This document shows, piece by piece, positions 1-7,003 of a stretch of DNA of 64,000 bases. The notes below the pieces were generated by a model. It did no database searches. It saw only the letters and a program-made list of their open reading frames with translations, and was not told the DNA's origin. Positions within the stretch are counted from its first letter, which is position 1, and every line of letters begins with the position of its first letter. A program made the position numbers and the translations under genes. The DNA is from Caldinitratiruptor microaerophilus (GTDB lineage Bacteria; Bacillota; Sulfobacillia; Symbiobacteriales; ZC4RG38), in the NCBI RefSeq assembly GCF_025999835.1, contig NZ_AP025628.1, positions 124,001 to 188,000 on the forward strand, in the 5' to 3' direction.

Positions 1-1
1 C

Positions 2-991
2 GTGCTGCGGGCCCTCAGCCGTCTCACACGGGGGCGGCTCTTCCAGGGAGAACCTGCGGGGGCGGCGAGGGCTCGCAGCCCTCACGTCGTCTGGAAGTCG
101 TCCGGAATCCCGGGCAAGGAGGTGCTCGAGATCCCCGGGCTCATCGTCGGGAAGCGGGACCGGCCCGTGCGCCGGGTTGCCATGGGCATCACGTTGACGG
201 AGAACGCGATCGAACTGGCGGGCGCCATGAACGTGGATCTTCTGATCTGCCACCACCCGGTGGCCGACGGGGCTTCCGCCGGCGGAGTGCCGCTCAGTCA
301 ATACCTGGGGCTGTACGACCTGGCCCTCATCGAGGTGCACGAGGCGTTCCACGGGCTCCATCCGGGAATCCCGTATCTACACGGACTGGACGTCGTCTTC
401 CGCGACACGTCTTTCGGCGGCATCCCCGGGAACGTGGTCGTGGTCGGGGAGCCGTTACCGGAGGTGCGCCGATTGGGCGACATCCCGGCGCGCCTGGAGC
501 GTTTCATGGGCCTGGGACGAGAGGAATCGATCCTCGAGGCGGAACGGGCAGCCGTCGGGACATCGGCGGTGGAGAGCGCTGCCGTCGCCACACGGCCTCG
601 GATCCTCCTGGGCCGTCCGGACGACCCCGTGACGGGCATCATCCAGGTGTTCCCACACTCGGGAACCCGCCCGGAGCACCTGGAGGCCCTGGTCACTCGC
701 TTCCCCTGGTGCAACACCGTCGTGGCGAGCATCAGCCGAGTTCGGGCCGGAGCCCCGCTGGTCGACGCGGCCGCCCGGATGGGCCTCCGCTTCGTACTGG
801 GAAATTCGCACGCCATGGAGGTGTTCGAGAACTGGGTGCCGCTGGCCCACGCACTGGCCGCCCTGTTGCCCGGGTTGGAGTTCCTGATCTGGCAGGAACG
901 GGTGAGCGTGGTGCCGCTGGAGTTCGCAGGATCACCCGACCTGCGTGAGTACGCGGCGGATATCGCCCGGCATCTTCTCGGAGAGGGCTGA
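2..991 (+). CDS. NIF3-like metal-binding protein (5' end may be cut)
   Basis: Resembles the NIF3/YbgI (GTP cyclohydrolase I type 2-like) family, whose members bind two metal ions through His and Glu residues and mostly lack a proven function. Around residues 58-85 a TLTENAIELA helix is followed by DLLICHHPVADG, which matches the family signature in which a predicted hydrophobic strand ends in HHP. Near residue 272 GNSHAMEVFENW sits where the family has its second metal-ligand segment. The first possible start is a GTG at position 2, so the true start may lie outside the window. It ends 220 bases before the 2-oxoacid oxidoreductase operon, with a promoter and operator between, so it is probably a separate unit. 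The family call is from motif memory only. Confidence 0.5.
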   Translation: MLRALSRLTRGRLFQGEPAGAARARSPHVVWKSSGIPGKEVLEIPGLIVGKRDRPVRRVAMGITLTENAIELAGAMNVDLLICHHPVADGASAGGVPLSQYLGLYDLALIEVHEAFHGLHPGIPYLHGLDVVFRDTSFGGIPGNVVVVGEPLPEVRRLGDIPARLERFMGLGREESILEAERAAVGTSAVESAAVATRPRILLGRPDDPVTGIIQVFPHSGTRPEHLEALVTRFPWCNTVVASISRVRAGAPLVDAAARMGLRFVLGNSHAMEVFENWVPLAHALAALLPGLEFLIWQERVSVVPLEFAGSPDLREYAADIARHLLGEG

Positions 992-1015
992 GTATTTCGG
1001 CGTTTCGACGGTATC

Positions 1016-1044
1016 TTGCGCTGGGGCGGGCGGGTCGGTATACT
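1016..1044 (+). promoter_or_regulatory. Predicted sigma-A-type promoter before the first oxidoreductase operon
   Basis: A TTGCGC hexamer (1016-1021) and a good TATACT minus 10 hexamer (1039-1044) are 17 bases apart, in a relatively AT-rich gap. Transcription would start near 1051, upstream of the palindrome at 1091-1109, which would then act as a downstream roadblock. A second minus 35-like TTGACC at 1078-1083 could instead place RNA polymerase over the palindrome itself. Confidence 0.45.
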
Positions 1045-1090
1045 CATGCTGAAACGACTTTGGGACGAGGCTTTCTTTTGACCTACCTGC

Positions 1091-1109
1091 CGCTCATAAT
1101 TGATGAGCG
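1091..1109. promoter_or_regulatory. Regulon palindrome, site 1
   Basis: CGCTCAT-AATTG-ATGAGCG: perfect 7-bp arms around a 5-bp centre. It lies 102 bases before the start of the oxidoreductase alpha subunit. It matches five other sites in the next 16 kb (consensus CGCTCATCAnTGATGAGCG) and is most likely the operator of the FCD-domain regulator encoded at 6137-6856. Confidence 0.8.
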
Positions 1110-1211
1110 ACTGGTCTCCAGGCGGGCGTTCAGTCAGAACCCCTTGAGGCAGAACCCCGGCGGATACCTTGCCTGTGTTGCGGCGAAGTCAGGGTCCAGG
1201 GAGGGAGCGTC

Positions 1212-2357
1212 GTGCAGGGGAGGCACCACGAGATGGCGGTGGCTGCCCGACGGCTGCTGCAGGGGAACGAAGCTTGTGCGGAAGCGGCCATCGCGGCAGG
1301 GTGTCGCTTCTACGCCGGATACCCGATCACCCCCTCGTCCGAGATCGCCGAGTACATGGCGCGCCGGTTGCCTGAGGTCGGCGGCACCTTCATCCAGATG
1401 GAAGACGAGATGGCCAGCATCGCCGCCTGCATCGGCGCTTCCCTCGCCGGGGTCCGGGCGATGACCGCAACGAGCGGACCTGGGTTCAGCCTCATGCAGG
1501 AGAACCTCGGCTACGCCTGCCTGGCCGAGATTCCGATCGTGGTCGTCGACGTACAGCGGGTGGGGCCCAGCACGGGTATGCCCACGCTGCCGTCTCAAGG
1601 TGACGTCATGCAGGCCCGGTGGGGGACCCATGGTGATCACCCCATCGTGGTGCTCGTGCCGGCCTCTGTGGCGGAGTACTACGAGCTCACCGTGAAAGCG
1701 TTCCAGATCTCGGAGATCCTGCGGACGCCGGTGGTGCTCTTGGCGGATGAGGTTGTGGCCCACATGCGCGAGGTGGTCTCCGTGCCGGCCGAGGTGACGG
1801 TGAAAGAGAGGCCGACCCCCGCCGTGCCGCCGGAGGCATACGTGCCCTATCGGGTGTCGGCGCCGGACGAGGTGCCACCCATGGCACCGCTGGGCAGCGG
1901 CTACCGGTTTCACGTCACCGGCCTGTACCACGGCGAGGACGGGTTCCCGACGAACGACCCGCGCGTGGCCGAAGCCCTCATCCGGCGGCTTCACGCGAAA
2001 ATCGAGGCGAGGCGCGACCTTCTCACCCTGGCGACCCGCCACTATCTGGAGGATGCCGACGTGGCCGTGGTCGCCTACGGCTCACCCGTACGGGCGGCGC
2101 TGCGGGCGGTGCGCGAAGCCAGGGCGCTGGGCGTGAGGGCCGGGCTCCTCCAGCTCTCCTGTATCTGGCCCTTCCCCTCGCACCTGGTGCGGGAGCTGGC
2201 TCAACAGGTGCGTGCGTTGGCGGTGCCCGAGATGAACCTGGGCCAACTGGTCGGCGAGGTCGAGCGCGCCGCTGCCGGGTTGGTCCCGGTGCGGTCGCTC
2301 TCCCGTGTCGGCGGCGAACTGTTCACACCCGACGAGATCCTCCAGGCACTGGTCTGA
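1212..2357 (+). CDS. korA: 2-oxoacid:ferredoxin oxidoreductase, alpha subunit
   Basis: Alpha subunit of a four-subunit 2-oxoacid:acceptor oxidoreductase, which decarboxylates a 2-oxoacid and forms acyl-CoA while reducing ferredoxin. Family motifs are clear: GYPITPSSEI near residue 36, MEDEMASIAA, TATSGPGFSLM and DVQRVGPSTGMP. At 381 residues it has the normal length of a separate alpha chain. The start is a GTG preceded by AGGGAGGG. The gamma, delta and beta genes follow within 15 bases or overlap, so all four form one operon. The substrate cannot be read from sequence: pyruvate, 2-oxoglutarate, branched-chain or aryl 2-oxoacids are all possible. Its place in a B12-mutase regulon suggests a pathway-specific 2-oxoacid. 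Confidence 0.9.
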   Translation: MQGRHHEMAVAARRLLQGNEACAEAAIAAGCRFYAGYPITPSSEIAEYMARRLPEVGGTFIQMEDEMASIAACIGASLAGVRAMTATSGPGFSLMQENLGYACLAEIPIVVVDVQRVGPSTGMPTLPSQGDVMQARWGTHGDHPIVVLVPASVAEYYELTVKAFQISEILRTPVVLLADEVVAHMREVVSVPAEVTVKERPTPAVPPEAYVPYRVSAPDEVPPMAPLGSGYRFHVTGLYHGEDGFPTNDPRVAEALIRRLHAKIEARRDLLTLATRHYLEDADVAVVAYGSPVRAALRAVREARALGVRAGLLQLSCIWPFPSHLVRELAQQVRALAVPEMNLGQLVGEVERAAAGLVPVRSLSRVGGELFTPDEILQALV

Positions 2358-2371
2358 AAGGGGCGGGCCTG

Positions 2372-2974
2372 ATGGGTGACCGTACGGCCGTGCAAGAGCT
2401 TTCCCGTACACAGAGGCGGCGCCACGAGGTGCGCCTGGCGGGTAGTGGCGGCCAGGGCCTGATCCTGGCCGGGATCATCCTGGCCGAGGCCGCCGGGCTC
2501 TACGACGGGCTCCACGTCGTCCAGACCCAGGTGTACGGCCCCGAGTCCCGCGGGGGGGCCAGCCGGGCCGACGTGATCATCAGCCCGGACGAGATCGACT
2601 ACCCGAAGGCGACCACCCCGCAGGCCCTGCTGGTGATGAGCCAGGATGCCTACGACCGCTTTGCCCGTACTCTGGCGCCCGGCGGACTGCTGCTCCATGA
2701 CTCGAGCATGGTCGAGCACCGATACGTCCTGGGCGAAGGGCGACGCGTCGTGGGCTTGCCCTTCACCCGTGTTGCCCTTGAGGAACTGGGCCGCGCCATC
2801 GTGGCGACGATCATGGGTTTGGGGGTGCTGGTAGCCTGGACCGGAGTGGTCACGCCGGGAGCGCTGGAAAAGGCCGTGGCCGGGCGCGTTTCGGGCGGGA
2901 CCCGTGAGCTGAACCTGATGGCCCTTCGCCGGGGCTTCGACCTGGCACGGCAGGCGCGGGAGGGAACGCTGTGA
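2372..2974 (+). CDS. korC: 2-oxoacid:ferredoxin oxidoreductase, gamma subunit
   Basis: Gamma subunit (200 residues) of the same complex. The family's N-terminal motif LAGSGGQGLILAGIILAE begins near residue 15, followed by TQVYGPESRGGASRADVI and later LLVMSQDAYD. In this family the domain helps form the CoA-binding region. The alpha gene stops 14 bases upstream. The stop codon overlaps the GTG start of the ferredoxin gene (GTGA), which suggests translational coupling and fixed stoichiometry. Confidence 0.9.
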   Translation: MGDRTAVQELSRTQRRRHEVRLAGSGGQGLILAGIILAEAAGLYDGLHVVQTQVYGPESRGGASRADVIISPDEIDYPKATTPQALLVMSQDAYDRFARTLAPGGLLLHDSSMVEHRYVLGEGRRVVGLPFTRVALEELGRAIVATIMGLGVLVAWTGVVTPGALEKAVAGRVSGGTRELNLMALRRGFDLARQAREGTL

Positions 2975-3273
2975 GCGATACGCTGGCTTGCGCAGGGCAC
3001 GGGACCGGGATCGTCGACAGGGCGGAGGGGATTCACCGGGTTCGGGAAGACCCGGGGTGGCGCGAGAGCCCCGACACGCCGGAGATCGTCATCAACCGGG
3101 GGTACTGCAAGAAGTGCGGGATCTGCATCTCCATCTGCCCGGCGGACGTGTACGCGGCAGGCCCGGATGGCAGCCCGCAGGTGGTGGAACCTGACCGTTG
3201 CATCTGGTGTGAACGCTGCGAGATCTATTGCCCCGACTTCGCCATTCAGCTCCTGGGGGACAAGGCCTGGTAG
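2971..3273 (+). CDS. korD: 2-oxoacid:ferredoxin oxidoreductase, delta (ferredoxin) subunit
   Basis: A 100-residue 2x[4Fe-4S] ferredoxin-type subunit that passes electrons from the catalytic core to free ferredoxin. It has two clusters of the form CxxCxxCxxxCP: CKKCGICISICPADV and CIWCERCEIYCPDFA, at about residues 48-62 and 78-92. The N-terminal 45 residues are less conserved and contain no cluster. The GTG start overlaps the gamma-subunit stop by four bases. The beta subunit starts 50 bases downstream. Confidence 0.9.
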   Translation: MSDTLACAGHGTGIVDRAEGIHRVREDPGWRESPDTPEIVINRGYCKKCGICISICPADVYAAGPDGSPQVVEPDRCIWCERCEIYCPDFAIQLLGDKAW

Positions 3274-3323
3274 CGAGGTGTCCGCCGGGCCGACGCGAAG
3301 GTTCGAGCAGGGGGTTCAGACCC

Positions 3324-4145
3324 GTGCGCTACCTGGAGACGCAGGCGCTCGTGGCCGAGTACTTTCGGCCCAAGCTCCCCCACATCTGGTGTCCCGGCTG
3401 CGCCCACGGCATCATCACCAAGGCCCTGGTCAAGGCCATACAGGAACTCGACCTGGACCGGGACCGGACGGTGGTGGTCTCCGGCATCGGCTGTGCGTCG
3501 CGGGCCACGGGCTACCTCGACTTCGGGACCGTCCACGCCACCCACGGCCGGGCCCTGGCCTTTGCCACGGGGATCAAGGCAGCCCGCCCGGACCTGACCG
3601 TGATCGTGATCAGCGGCGACGGCGACGCGGCCGCGATCGGCGGAAACCACCTCATCCACGCGGCGCGCCGGAACATCGACCTGACGCTCATCGTGTACCA
3701 GAACGGGATTTACGGGATGACCGGGGGACAGTACGCCCCCACGACGGCCCCGGGTCATGTGACGACCACCTCCCCCGGTGGACACGTCGAAAGGGCCTTC
3801 GACCTGGCGGCTCTGGCAGCAGCCGCAGGCGCTACCTTCGTGGCCCGCTCCACGGCCTACCACTTCGACCTCACGGTCCAGCTCTTTCAGCGGGCCATCC
3901 GCCACCGAGGCTTCAGCTTCGTCGAGGCGATCTCGTCCTGTCCCACGTACGCCGGCCGATTGAACGGGCTCGAGACGGGACTGGACGCTCTCCTCTGGAT
4001 GCGGAACAACGCCGTGCCCGTCGGCACCGGCCAGGAGGGGGACGGCAGGTTCGAGATCGGCGTCATCCGGGAGTCCGAGGCGCCGGAATGGACGGAGGCT
4101 TACCGGCAGCTCAGCGTCAAGGCGCAGGCAGGGAGGAGGGTGTAA
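3324..4145 (+). CDS. korB: 2-oxoacid:ferredoxin oxidoreductase, beta subunit
   Basis: Catalytic beta subunit (273 residues) that binds thiamine diphosphate. WCPGC (about residue 22), GIGCASR and a distal ISSCPTY supply the Cys residues that bind the core [4Fe-4S] cluster in this family. ISGDGDAAAIGGNH is the TPP/Mg motif. The GTG at 3324 is chosen because GCAGGGGG lies just upstream and RYLETQ then PHIWCPGC gives the usual short N-terminus; the frame stays open further upstream but only overlaps the ferredoxin gene. One base after its stop begins an FAD oxidoreductase, so the flavoprotein is tightly linked to this complex. Confidence 0.9.
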   Translation: MRYLETQALVAEYFRPKLPHIWCPGCAHGIITKALVKAIQELDLDRDRTVVVSGIGCASRATGYLDFGTVHATHGRALAFATGIKAARPDLTVIVISGDGDAAAIGGNHLIHAARRNIDLTLIVYQNGIYGMTGGQYAPTTAPGHVTTTSPGGHVERAFDLAALAAAAGATFVARSTAYHFDLTVQLFQRAIRHRGFSFVEAISSCPTYAGRLNGLETGLDALLWMRNNAVPVGTGQEGDGRFEIGVIRESEAPEWTEAYRQLSVKAQAGRRV

Positions 4146-4146
4146 G

Positions 4147-5448
4147 ATGGCGCGAGTCGTCGTGGTGGGGGGCGGCTGGGCCGGCTGCGCGGCGGCCCTG
4201 GCGGCGGCGAAGGCCGGGGCGGAGGCGGTTCTCGTGGAGAAGACCGACATGCTCCTCGGCACCGGGCTCGTGGGCGGCATCATGAGGAACAACGGGCGGT
4301 TCACGGCCACCGAAGAGATGATCGCCATGGGCGCCGGCGAACTCTTCGAGGCCACGGACCGGGTGGCGACCCACCGGGGGATCGACTTCCCGGATCACCG
4401 CCACGCCACGCTGTACAACGTCACGCGCATCGAGCCGGAAGTACGGGCGGTGCTCCGGAAGGCGGGGGTCGACGTCCGCCTGCGCACGCGTATCACGGCC
4501 GTGCGCATGGAGGGTGAACGGATCCTCGCGGTGGCCTCACGCGGGGGTCCTCCCATCACCGGGGACGTGTTCATCGACACGACCGGCAGCGCCGGACCGC
4601 CCGGGAACTGCACGCGGTACGGGGAAGGCTGCGTCATGTGCGTGCTGCGGTGTCCCACCTTCGGAGGACGGGTGGGGCTGGCGGCGCTGTGCGGCGTTCG
4701 TGAGCTCCAGGCTGTCAACGCCGCCGGGAAGGTGGGCGCCTACAGCGGCTCGTGCAAGCTCGCCAAGGACTCCCTGGCCCCCGAGATCGTCGCAGAGCTG
4801 GAAGAGAAGGGCGTCGTGGTCGTGCCGATCCCTGACCGCCTCCAGGACACGACCAAGCTGGCGCTAAAGGCCTGCCAGCAGTACGCGACCGAAGCGTACG
4901 GCGAGAACCTCATTCTGCTGGACACCGGCCACGCCAAGCTGATGGCGCCGTACATGGACCTGGAGAAGCTCCGGGCGGTGCCGGGGTTCGAAGAGGCGCG
5001 CTACATCGACCCCTACGCTGGCGGGGTGGCCAACTCGGTGCGTTTTCTCGCCATCGCCCCGCATGATGTGGCCCTCCGGGTCGAGGGGGTGGCCAACCTG
5101 TACTGCGCCGGCGAGAAGGCAGGCCCCCTCGTCGGGCACACCGAGGCGATCTGCACCGGCACTCTGGCGGGGCACAACGCCGCTCGCCAGGCGTTCGGAC
5201 TCGAACCTGTGACGATCCCCGAGACGCTCGCGGTCGGCGACGCGATCGCATACGTCACCCGCCGTCTCGAGGAATCGGGCGGTCTGGGGAAGAAGTACAC
5301 CTTCTCGGGTTCCGTGTACTTCGAGCGGATGCGCCGGCTGGGCCTCTACACCACCGACGTGGACGCCGTCCGCCGGCGCGTGGAAGCGGCCGGGATGACC
5401 GGGTTCTTCGCACGCCCGGTGGCCCGGGCACAGGCGCACGCCGGTTAG
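4147..5448 (+). CDS. FAD-dependent oxidoreductase with conserved Cys motif (copy 1)
   Basis: A 433-residue flavoprotein of the FAD-dependent oxidoreductase type. The N-terminal VVVGGGWAGCAAALAAAKAG is a dinucleotide-binding fold, and CAGEKAGPLVGHTEAICTG near the C-terminus is the usual FAD-contacting end motif. Between them lies GCVMCVLRCPTFGG, a CxxCxxxC arrangement, followed by LCGV and GSCKLAKDSLAP. The same Cys residues recur in the second copy at 7004-8416, so they are probably functional, either as an iron-sulfur site or redox-active thiols. It starts one base after the 2-oxoacid oxidoreductase beta gene. The substrate is unknown; oxidation of an amino acid or hydroxy acid to the 2-oxoacid used by the neighbour is a reasonable inference. 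Confidence 0.75.
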   Translation: MARVVVVGGGWAGCAAALAAAKAGAEAVLVEKTDMLLGTGLVGGIMRNNGRFTATEEMIAMGAGELFEATDRVATHRGIDFPDHRHATLYNVTRIEPEVRAVLRKAGVDVRLRTRITAVRMEGERILAVASRGGPPITGDVFIDTTGSAGPPGNCTRYGEGCVMCVLRCPTFGGRVGLAALCGVRELQAVNAAGKVGAYSGSCKLAKDSLAPEIVAELEEKGVVVVPIPDRLQDTTKLALKACQQYATEAYGENLILLDTGHAKLMAPYMDLEKLRAVPGFEEARYIDPYAGGVANSVRFLAIAPHDVALRVEGVANLYCAGEKAGPLVGHTEAICTGTLAGHNAARQAFGLEPVTIPETLAVGDAIAYVTRRLEESGGLGKKYTFSGSVYFERMRRLGLYTTDVDAVRRRVEAAGMTGFFARPVARAQAHAG

Positions 5449-5550
5449 CCAGCCGGTGAGCTGGAAGCGGGCGAGAACATTTTTTCTCCGGAACTTGGCG
5501 ATCGACAGAAGGAATTCGGCGATCTGTGCCGAAAAAGGTTCACCAGCAAC

Positions 5551-5569
5551 CGCTCACCAGTGATGAGTG
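5551..5569. promoter_or_regulatory. Regulon palindrome, site 2
   Basis: CGCTCAC-CAGTG-ATGAGTG: one mismatch to consensus in each arm, at symmetric positions, so the dyad stays perfect. It lies 99 bases before the small gene at 5669, which is followed by the regulator gene at 6137. This suggests that the regulator controls its own expression. Confidence 0.7.
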
Positions 5570-5668
5570 GATCGGAACAAGCCTCGGGACCTCGGCGCGA
5601 CGGCCACGTCGGGGTTGGGGAAACGGTACGGTGGCGGCAGGGTTGCCAGGTGGGGTGAGCGAATTCCG

Positions 5669-6106
5669 ATGCCAGACCCGTATGTGGGGGGGCTATTTCG
5701 GTCGAGTCCGTACGCCGCGCTGCGGGAGATCACCGGCACCGTGGTGGCCGTATTGGATGCCCGGCTGGCGGGGCGGGGGCTGAACCTGATCGCCCCGATC
5801 TCTCGATGCCTTCTGCGGGACGAGATCCACGAGCTGATCCTGACCACGGGGGCGGTCGGGCCGGGAGACCGGGTGGAGGACGTACACTACCTGGCGTTCT
5901 TCGAGGTCAGCCAGGGTGGGGTTGCCGTCGTCGGGCAGACCGTCCGGATCGCCGGGTACGAGGTCGGGCGCATCGCGGGGTTCGACGAGACGCACATGCC
6001 CAACCACATGAACGTCGTGTTGAGCGGACCCCGGGGGGTCACCGGCGGCGAGCTGGGACTGCAGCCGGGGGACCCTGTGATCATATCCGGCAGGCTGGGG
6101 GCCTGA
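5669..6106 (+). CDS. Unrecognised conserved-looking protein, 145 residues
   Basis: I do not recognise this family. It is a compact soluble protein without signal peptide or membrane segment, rich in predicted beta strands (ITGTVVAVLDARL, YLAFFEVSQGGVAVVGQTVRIAG) and ending in LQPGDPVIISGRL. The ATG at 5669 is preferred because AGGTGGGGTGAG lies 10 bases upstream. The frame is open back to 5567, but that start falls inside the palindrome at 5551-5569. It lies 30 bases before the FCD regulator and downstream of the regulon operator, so it is probably co-expressed with the regulator. It could be a ligand-binding or enzyme-accessory protein; nothing more can be said. Confidence 0.7.
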   Translation: MPDPYVGGLFRSSPYAALREITGTVVAVLDARLAGRGLNLIAPISRCLLRDEIHELILTTGAVGPGDRVEDVHYLAFFEVSQGGVAVVGQTVRIAGYEVGRIAGFDETHMPNHMNVVLSGPRGVTGGELGLQPGDPVIISGRLGA

Positions 6107-6136
6107 CGGAGGGCAGGCAAGGAGCGAACCGAGTCG

Positions 6137-6856
6137 ATGACGCGGAGTAACCCGGAGGACGTCGAGTTCCTGATCCTGGAGTGCCTCGGCCAGGCGGGCA
6201 GCCCGCTGGGCTGCGGTGCCGTCGCGGATTACCTGCGCCGCCACGGCCACCCGGTGAGCGAGGCGACGGCAGGCCGGCTGCTACGGGATCTGGATCTGCG
6301 GGGCTATACCACCCGCGCCGGATTTCGAGGGCGCTCGCTTACGGAGGTGGGACTGGCTCGGTTGGGCAGCCTGCGGCAGAGCCGCACCCTTTCGAGCTAC
6401 AGCTCCGAACTGCTTGAAGCGCTGAGCGCTACGCGGGTCGAAGAGGTGATCGACATCCTAGTGGCCCGAAGGGCCGTCGAACGGGAAACCGCCCGCCTGG
6501 CAGCGGAGAGGGCCGGCCCGGAGGACGTGGCGGCCCTGGAGGTCATCCTGGACCGGTATGAGAAGGCCGATTCGGCGGCGGCCATGGCGCGGGCCGACAT
6601 GGAGTTCCACCAGAAGCTCGCCGAGATTGCCGGCAACCGGGTTCTCGAGGCGGCTACCCGCCTGGTTCACGGAGAGGTGGCAACCACCCCGCTGCCGCCG
6701 TCCGTCTCCCGGCGGATGCACAGGCGGCTGGCGGAGGAGCACCGCCGGATCCTCGAGTCGATCCGGGCCCGTGACCCGGAAGCGGCCGAGCGGGCCATGG
6801 TACGTCACATCGAGGGCATCATGGAGGCGGTGCGGCAGCACGCCGTAGCCCACTGA
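6137..6856 (+). CDS. FCD-domain transcriptional regulator with atypical winged helix
   Basis: A 239-residue regulator. Residues 85-232 look like the FCD ligand-binding domain of FadR-type GntR proteins: EVIDILVARRAVERETARLA, then DMEFHQKLAEIAGNRV, EEHRRILESI and MVRHIEGIM supply the Asp and three His that normally bind a metal and a carboxylate ligand. The N-terminal 80 residues form a winged helix (LILECLGQAG through RGYTTRAGFRGRSLTEVGLA), but not the usual GntR pattern; it is closer to the wHTH found before NrpR-like and RNase R-like proteins. It lies in the middle of six copies of a 19-bp palindrome and is the natural candidate to bind them, with a small carboxylic or amino acid as effector (inference). 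Confidence 0.85.
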   Translation: MTRSNPEDVEFLILECLGQAGSPLGCGAVADYLRRHGHPVSEATAGRLLRDLDLRGYTTRAGFRGRSLTEVGLARLGSLRQSRTLSSYSSELLEALSATRVEEVIDILVARRAVERETARLAAERAGPEDVAALEVILDRYEKADSAAAMARADMEFHQKLAEIAGNRVLEAATRLVHGEVATTPLPPSVSRRMHRRLAEEHRRILESIRARDPEAAERAMVRHIEGIMEAVRQHAVAH

Positions 6857-6904
6857 GCCAATTTCCGGATGCGCGGCCCCGTGTCCCCTTGGTGTGGCCG
6901 CTAT

Positions 6905-6923
6905 CGCTCATCATAGATGAGCG
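6905..6923. promoter_or_regulatory. Regulon palindrome, site 3
   Basis: CGCTCAT-CATAG-ATGAGCG: perfect 7-bp arms; the flanking T and A extend the dyad to 21 bp. A possible minus 35 TTGGTG (6889-6894) would place a minus 10 (CATAGA, 6912-6917) in the centre of the palindrome, so a bound protein would block RNA polymerase. It lies 80 bases before the second FAD oxidoreductase. Confidence 0.85.
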
Positions 6924-7003
6924 AATCCGCCCACCCGACCGCGTCGCTCGGTGCGGGGAGGTGGCGGCAGATGGTGGCAGACGGCGGTAGGGGAGGGAGA
7001 GAG

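Noticed and set aside
5567-5668. Upstream start for the 145-residue unknown protein
   Set aside because: The GTG lies in the palindrome and the ribosome site is just before 5669.
6917-7003. Upstream start for FAD oxidoreductase copy 2
   Set aside because: The ATG at 6917 is the right arm of the palindrome; the 29 extra residues have no family counterpart and the ribosome site lies before 7004.
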